Of a stretch of DNA of 8,933 nt, positions 5,547-8,933 are shown in pieces. A program made the translations under genes and the position numbers. The DNA is from Acidobacteriota bacterium. Its GTDB lineage: Bacteria; Acidobacteriota; Terriglobia; Versatilivoradales; Versatilivoraceae. The stretch spans positions 1 through 8,933 of the forward strand of contig JAPPFQ010000417.1 of NCBI GenBank assembly GCA_028875135.1, written 5' to 3'. Positions within the stretch are counted from its first letter, which is position 1; every line of letters starts with the position of its first letter. The notes under the pieces are model-generated. The model did no database searches. It saw nothing but the letters and a program-made list of their open reading frames with translations, and was not told the origin of the DNA.

Positions 5547-7058
5547 ATGCTGAACCTGATGATGGATCAGATTACCCAAGTGGCCGGCCCCTATATCCCC
5601 AGGATTGCAGCGGCGTTGGGCATCCTGATCGTGGGTTGGCTGATTGCCCTGATCGTGGGTGCCGTCCTGCGCGCCTTGATGCGCCGCACCGCCATCAACG
5701 ACCGGATGGCGGCCTGGTTCGGCAGAGAGGAAGGGGCCAGGGACGTGCACGTCGACGCCTGGGTCGGCAGGGGCGCTTACTATCTCATCATGCTGTTCGT
5801 GCTGGTGGCGGTTTTTCAGACCCTGGGGCTGACCATTCTGACCGAGCCCCTCAACCGTCTTCTCACCAGCATCTTCGAGTTCGCCCCCCGCATTCTGGGC
5901 GCGGGTTTCCTCCTGATCATCGCCTGGGTGCTGGCCTCGGTCCTGAGACTGGTCATTGCCAAGGTGCTGACCGCCGCCAGGCTGGATGAGCGGCTGAGAG
6001 GCGGAATCGGAGAAGAGGACAAGCAACGCCCGCCACTGGCCAGGAGCCTGGCCGATGCCGTCTATTGGCTGATCTTCCTGCTGTTTCTGCCGGGGGTGCT
6101 CAACGCCCTGGCCGTTGAAGGACTGCTGGAACCGATTCAAGCCATGGTTGGAAAGGTAGCGGGGTTCATTCCCAACCTCTTCACGGCGGCGGTCATCCTG
6201 GGCGTGGGATGGTTCGTGGCCCGCATCGTGCAACGGGTGGTGAGCAGCCTGCTGTCAGCCGTGGGACTGGACGCGCTGAGCGAGAAAGGGGGGCTCTCCA
6301 CCGCCCTGGGAACCCAGCGGCTTTCCGGCGTGGTGGGACTGATCGCCTACATCCTGATCTTCCTGCCGGTGGTGATCGCCGCCCTCAACGCTCTCCGAAT
6401 GGAAGCCATCACGGTGCCGGCCAGCAACATGCTCACCATGATCCTGGAAGCCATTCCGGCCATATTCGGCGCCGTGCTGGTCTTGACCATCGCCTACCTG
6501 GTGGGACGGGTGGTGTCGGGGCTGGTAGCCAACCTTCTGGCCGGCGCCGGCTTCAACGGCATCCTGGCCAAGCTGGGTCTGGGCAAGGAAACCGGCGACG
6601 GAGAACGGACACCCTCGGCCATCGTCGGGACCCTGATCCTGGTGGCCATCATGCTCTTCGCCGTCACCGAAGCAGCCGGTCTCATGGGCTTCGCGGTCCT
6701 GTCTGAACTGACCTCGCAGTTTCTCGTCTTCGCCGGCCGCATCGTGGTCGGACTGGTCATCTTCGCCATCGGTCTCTTCCTGGCCAACTTCGTTCACCGG
6801 ACCGTGCTGTCGGCCGGAACCGCCCAGTCCCGCCTGCTGGCGCTGGGCGCCCGTATCGCCATCATCGTGCTGTCGGGGGCCATGGCCCTGCGCCACATGG
6901 GCTTGGCCGACGAAATCGTCAACCTGGCCTTCGGCCTGATCCTGGGCGCGGTGGCGGTGGCCCTGGCCATTGCATTCGGTCTGGGCGGCCGGGAATTCGC
7001 AGCACGCCACCTGGAGGGCTGGCTGCAATCGATGAAATCCGAAGGGTCGGCAAAGTGA
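5547..7058 (+). CDS. MscS-type membrane protein of repeated conserved TM helices
   Basis: A 503-residue, very hydrophobic protein with about 11 predicted membrane segments (near residues 17-43, 76-98, 113-140, 171-195, 208-236, 261-282, 300-328, 358-383, 391-419, 433-450 and 456-480). It is built from repeats of the 'conserved TM helix' type found in mechanosensitive-channel-related proteins: IPRIAAALGILIVGW (17), APRILGAGFLLIIAW (113), IPNLFTAAVILGVGW (208) and IPAIFGAVLVLTIAY (303), with a weaker fifth near 395. Most are followed by a positively charged or leucine-rich amphipathic stretch such as AARLDERLRGG. The end, AFGLGGREFAARHLEGW, also fits this family. I see no MscS beta domain, so gating by membrane tension is an inference from relatives. 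It starts 61 bases after the cytochrome stop with its own strong ribosome site, so co-transcription is possible. Confidence 0.85.
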   Translation: MLNLMMDQITQVAGPYIPRIAAALGILIVGWLIALIVGAVLRALMRRTAINDRMAAWFGREEGARDVHVDAWVGRGAYYLIMLFVLVAVFQTLGLTILTEPLNRLLTSIFEFAPRILGAGFLLIIAWVLASVLRLVIAKVLTAARLDERLRGGIGEEDKQRPPLARSLADAVYWLIFLLFLPGVLNALAVEGLLEPIQAMVGKVAGFIPNLFTAAVILGVGWFVARIVQRVVSSLLSAVGLDALSEKGGLSTALGTQRLSGVVGLIAYILIFLPVVIAALNALRMEAITVPASNMLTMILEAIPAIFGAVLVLTIAYLVGRVVSGLVANLLAGAGFNGILAKLGLGKETGDGERTPSAIVGTLILVAIMLFAVTEAAGLMGFAVLSELTSQFLVFAGRIVVGLVIFAIGLFLANFVHRTVLSAGTAQSRLLALGARIAIIVLSGAMALRHMGLADEIVNLAFGLILGAVAVALAIAFGLGGREFAARHLEGWLQSMKSEGSAK

Positions 7059-7076
7059 CCGCCGAATTTCACTCAC

Positions 7077-7093
7077 GGGCCGAGTGTTGGCCC
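7077..7093 (+). terminator. Weak hairpin after the membrane-protein gene
   Basis: GGGCC (7077-7081) pairs with GGCCC (7089-7093) around a 7-base loop, 18 bases after the stop codon. No T tract follows, so intrinsic termination here is only a possibility; the larger inverted repeat at 7159-7221 is an alternative terminator. Confidence 0.25.
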
Positions 7094-7158
7094 CCCTCCG
7101 GCTCGACTGCGGGCTTCGGCCTGGTCGAAGGGACGCCGCGTTTGCCTCGCCGACTCCC

Positions 7159-7221
7159 CCTCAAGGGGGGAGTGATACCAGAGCGTTGTTGCAGGCCTCA
7201 AGTATCACTCCCCCCTTGAGG
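7159..7221. repeat. 20-bp perfect inverted repeat with 23-nt loop
   Basis: CCTCAAGGGGGGAGTGATAC (7159-7178) is the exact reverse complement of 7202-7221. The left arm can also fold on itself (CCCCC-TCAA-GGGGG at 7156-7169), and GGCCTCAA in the loop (7194-7201) can pair with TTGAGGCC (7216-7223), so several competing structures exist. It lies between two genes that point at each other and could stop transcription from both sides, although there is no clear T run. It may equally be part of a dispersed REP-like element. Confidence 0.85.
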
Positions 7222-7229
7222 CCTATCCT

Positions 7230-7249
7230 CCTTCGCCCAATGGCGAAGG
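7230..7249. repeat. 8-bp perfect hairpin, REP-like
   Basis: CCTTCGCC (7230-7237) and GGCGAAGG (7242-7249) pair perfectly around the loop CAAT. The right arm is also the beginning of the 23-base direct repeat. On the minus strand this reads HQPSPLGEGG, a phrase common where dispersed extragenic repeats are miscalled as proteins. Confidence 0.75.
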
Positions 7250-7317
7250 CTGATGCGGTGGGGGGCAGACGCGACGCCGTAAAGCAGCGCCGCAGGCGAA
7301 GGCTGATGCGGTGGGGG
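7242..7317 (+). repeat. Two copies of a 23-base direct repeat, 53-base period
   Basis: Bases 7242-7264 and 7295-7317 are identical over 23 positions (core GAAGGCTGATGCGGTGGGGG). A third, diverged copy is at 2812-2834, 21 of 23 matching. The 30 bases between the two copies are unique within the window. Confidence 0.85.
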
Positions 7318-7349
7318 CCAACGCCCAGTCCCCCATCGAGACATAGGCC

Positions 7350-8834
7350 TCAAATCTCGAAGGTCGTATCGGGCTGCATGGGGTAGATCTTGCGACCCAG
7401 GCGCTTGAAGGGCAGCTTGGAGAAGTCCTGGGTGAAGACGCTGCTGGCATCGACGTTGAAAATCGATCCGGCGATGGGTTCGAAGCCGCTGCGAAAGTGG
7501 CCGGTGGACTTCACGCAAATGTAGCGCATGCGGGCGCAATCCAGCCCCAACCCACGGCTGAAAGCCAGATCCATGGGCTGGTGGCCCACACTGATGACCG
7601 CCACGTAGACCCCGTCCTGCCTGAGCAGCACCGAGTCTCCGTGGTCGCCTTCCAGGCCGGCAAACATGGGACCGTCATAGATGAAACGCCCGTCACTCAC
7701 CGCCACCACTTCAGCCCGCATGGGGACCGGCGGTCCCACCAGCGGGTGAGACTTTCCTCCGACTTCGACATCGACCCGGTTTCCGACGCCAGCGCTGAGA
7801 GCTGTCCGGACTGTTTCCGGGTCGACGATATGGAGCACGGCCGCGTCCTGCAAGCGCCGCTGCAGGAAGAGGCGCAGAATCTCGGTGCTGTCGCTGGGCG
7901 CGCCGCCACCCGGGTTGTCGGCCTGGTCGGCCAGGATAATGGGGTACTTCCCCAGGGCCTCGCCCTGCGCCAGACCCTGGCCAGGCGAGAGTGGCTGGCG
8001 CTGCCAGGTCTCCTTTCTCTCCCAGATCCAGCGGGCCAGTTCGTCGGCCTTCCGTTGGGCTCCCTCCGGATCGTTGTCGGTAACGACCAGGGTGGAAGCC
8101 CCGGCGCAGTTGATGTCGGCCCACTGGTACCCAACTCCCACGCTGGCCGTCAGCACCCCCGGCTGTCTCTCCAGAGCGTGCAGGCGGTCGATGACCAGGC
8201 GCATGGGCTCTTCGGCGGTGATCATCCTGGCCGCCGCCCAGAAAAGGGGGATGGAGCGCCAGCCCAGAGTGGGACGGATCTCGCCCCTTACCGTCCGCAC
8301 CATCATGTCGGCCGCTTCCACTCCCCGTTCGGCCATGTCGACGTGGGGATAGGTGTCCTCCACGATCAGGGCGGTAGCGTTGTCCACCATGGTCTTGCCG
8401 ATGTTGCAATGGAGGTCGTGGACCCCAATGATCGGACAACGGGAACCCACCAGTTCTCGGACACTCTTCAGAATATCCCCGTCGGCGTCGTCGACCCCCT
8501 CGGCGGAATAGGCCCCGTGCACGCTCAGGAGCACCCCGTCCACCGGGAGGGCCTGCCGCAGGAGCGCCAGCAGGGACTCCTTCAGAGCCTCGTGCGTCTC
8601 CCGGGTCGGCTGTTTTCCGGAATTGGCATGGCGCCACACCAGCGGGACTATCTCCACCTCTTGCCGCCGCAACTCCCTGATGAACCCGTCGATGATGGTG
8701 TTGACCTCACCCGAGCGTTGCAACAGCTCCTCGGGACCGCTGGAGCGGGAGTGCCCGTAAAACTCCTCCAGCGGCGTCTCCACCGTGGAGTAGTTGCTGC
8801 TCTCGTGCTCGATACCGCCAATGGCAATGCGCAT
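7350..8834 (-). CDS. M81 family (MlrC-like) metallopeptidase
   Basis: A 494-residue protein of the M81 family, whose founding member MlrC hydrolyses linear microcystin and its breakdown products. The start MRIAIGGIEHESSNYS is typical. Further landmarks are LLSVHGAY (102-109), GVHDLHCNIGKTMVDN (137-152) with D140 and H142 as likely metal ligands, TYPHVDMAERG (161-171), and in the C-terminal domain DQADNPGGGAPSDST (303-317) and VKSTGHFRSGFEPIA (441-455). Both halves expected for the family are present and the length is normal, with no signal peptide, so it is probably cytoplasmic. Members are common in bacteria that never meet microcystin, so the real substrate is likely another peptide-like or amide compound. 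The start is well supported by AAGGAG on the minus strand. The gene points at the membrane-protein gene across a repeat-filled gap. Confidence 0.93.
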   Translation of the reverse strand: MRIAIGGIEHESSNYSTVETPLEEFYGHSRSSGPEELLQRSGEVNTIIDGFIRELRRQEVEIVPLVWRHANSGKQPTRETHEALKESLLALLRQALPVDGVLLSVHGAYSAEGVDDADGDILKSVRELVGSRCPIIGVHDLHCNIGKTMVDNATALIVEDTYPHVDMAERGVEAADMMVRTVRGEIRPTLGWRSIPLFWAAARMITAEEPMRLVIDRLHALERQPGVLTASVGVGYQWADINCAGASTLVVTDNDPEGAQRKADELARWIWERKETWQRQPLSPGQGLAQGEALGKYPIILADQADNPGGGAPSDSTEILRLFLQRRLQDAAVLHIVDPETVRTALSAGVGNRVDVEVGGKSHPLVGPPVPMRAEVVAVSDGRFIYDGPMFAGLEGDHGDSVLLRQDGVYVAVISVGHQPMDLAFSRGLGLDCARMRYICVKSTGHFRSGFEPIAGSIFNVDASSVFTQDFSKLPFKRLGRKIYPMQPDTTFEI

Positions 8835-8840
8835 CCGAAG

Positions 8841-8846
8841 CTCCTT
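8841..8846 (-). promoter_or_regulatory. Ribosome binding site of the M81 peptidase gene
   Basis: On the minus strand AAGGAG precedes the ATG (8834-8832) by 6 bases, fixing the start. No promoter was recognised in the 31 bases between this gene and the possible upstream stop codon. Confidence 0.75.
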
Positions 8847-8865
8847 TTTCGTCGCGACTCACTCC

Positions 8866-8931
8866 TCACCTTAGTACTTCGAAGGCTTTATTGCGGCTGC
8901 GGCCGTAGCGAAAGACCGCGAAATCGTTGTC
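8866..8931 (-). CDS. Possible C-terminal end of an upstream minus-strand gene
   Basis: A minus-strand frame open from the window edge reads DNDFAVFRYGRSRNKAFEVL, then R and a TGA stop (8868-8866). About two thirds of its codons end in G or C, a little more than in the competing minus-strand frames, and the peptide is not low-complexity. The stop would be 31 bases before the M81 start, fitting a shared operon. With only 21 codons no family can be named, and it could be chance. Confidence 0.35.
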   Translation of the reverse strand, partial: DNDFAVFRYGRSRNKAFEVLR

Positions 8932-8933
8932 GA

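Larger units (their letters stand above)
7059..7349. other. Repeat-rich gap between convergent genes
   Basis: No gene is supported in these 291 bases. From left to right they hold short hairpins (GGGCC/GGCCC at 7077-7093; CTTCG/CGAAG at 7114-7130), a 20-bp perfect inverted repeat (7159-7221), an 8-bp perfect hairpin (7230-7249) and a 23-base direct repeat (7242 and 7295). Frames crossing this DNA read low-complexity proline- and arginine-rich peptides typical of repeats, not proteins. Confidence 0.75.

Noticed and set aside
5244..6233. 329-residue minus-strand open frame
   Set aside because: Crosses the end of one supported gene and the beginning of another; composition rich in Q, H and G as typical for antisense frames.
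7084..7386. 100-residue plus-strand open frame
   Set aside because: Spans the inverted and direct repeats and the end of the M81 gene; low-complexity arginine/proline-rich translation.
7198..7539. Minus-strand frames over the repeat region
   Set aside because: They read repeat-derived phrases such as HQPSP and overlap the M81 peptidase in another frame.

Overview
This window looks like a piece of a GC-rich environmental bacterial chromosome. The gene content fits Acidobacteriota or the Planctomycetes/Verrucomicrobia group: a DUF1549/DUF1553 (PSCyt2/PSD1-type) protein followed by a Tat-exported DUF1501 protein, a multihaem cytochrome fused to TPRs, and an M81 (MlrC-like) metallopeptidase. The phylum is inferred from gene families only; no marker gene is present.

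Layout. Bases 1-2703 hold a tightly packed plus-strand operon. It contains the C-terminal part of a DUF1549/DUF1553 protein, two tandemly duplicated small glycine-zipper membrane proteins (64 and 69 aa), and a DUF1501 protein whose likely start lies inside the second small gene. Bases 2704-3100 are non-coding and carry one copy of a dispersed REP-like repeat and a striking 28-bp perfect inverted repeat built from 9-nt units (2939-3080). Bases 3101-5485 encode a lipoprotein with eight CxxCH haem sites, HEAT-like repeats and TPRs. Bases 5547-7058 encode a multi-pass membrane protein made of repeated MscS-type 'conserved TM helix' units. Bases 7059-7349 are non-coding between convergent genes and contain a 20-bp perfect inverted repeat, an 8-bp hairpin and a 23-bp direct repeat related to the copy near 2820. 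On the minus strand, 7350-8834 encode an MlrC-family metallopeptidase, preceded by what may be the last 21 codons of another minus-strand gene running off the window.

How they may work together. DUF1549/DUF1553 and DUF1501 proteins are commonly encoded side by side and exported; their biochemical role is not settled. The small glycine-zipper proteins between them may be membrane partners. The neighbouring multihaem lipoprotein would also act outside the cytoplasm, so a shared periplasmic redox or degradation role is possible but unproven. The channel-like protein and the M81 peptidase look like separate units. No phage, CRISPR array, transposase, tRNA or rRNA was seen. The least explained items are the two repeat families and the duplicated glycine-zipper pair.
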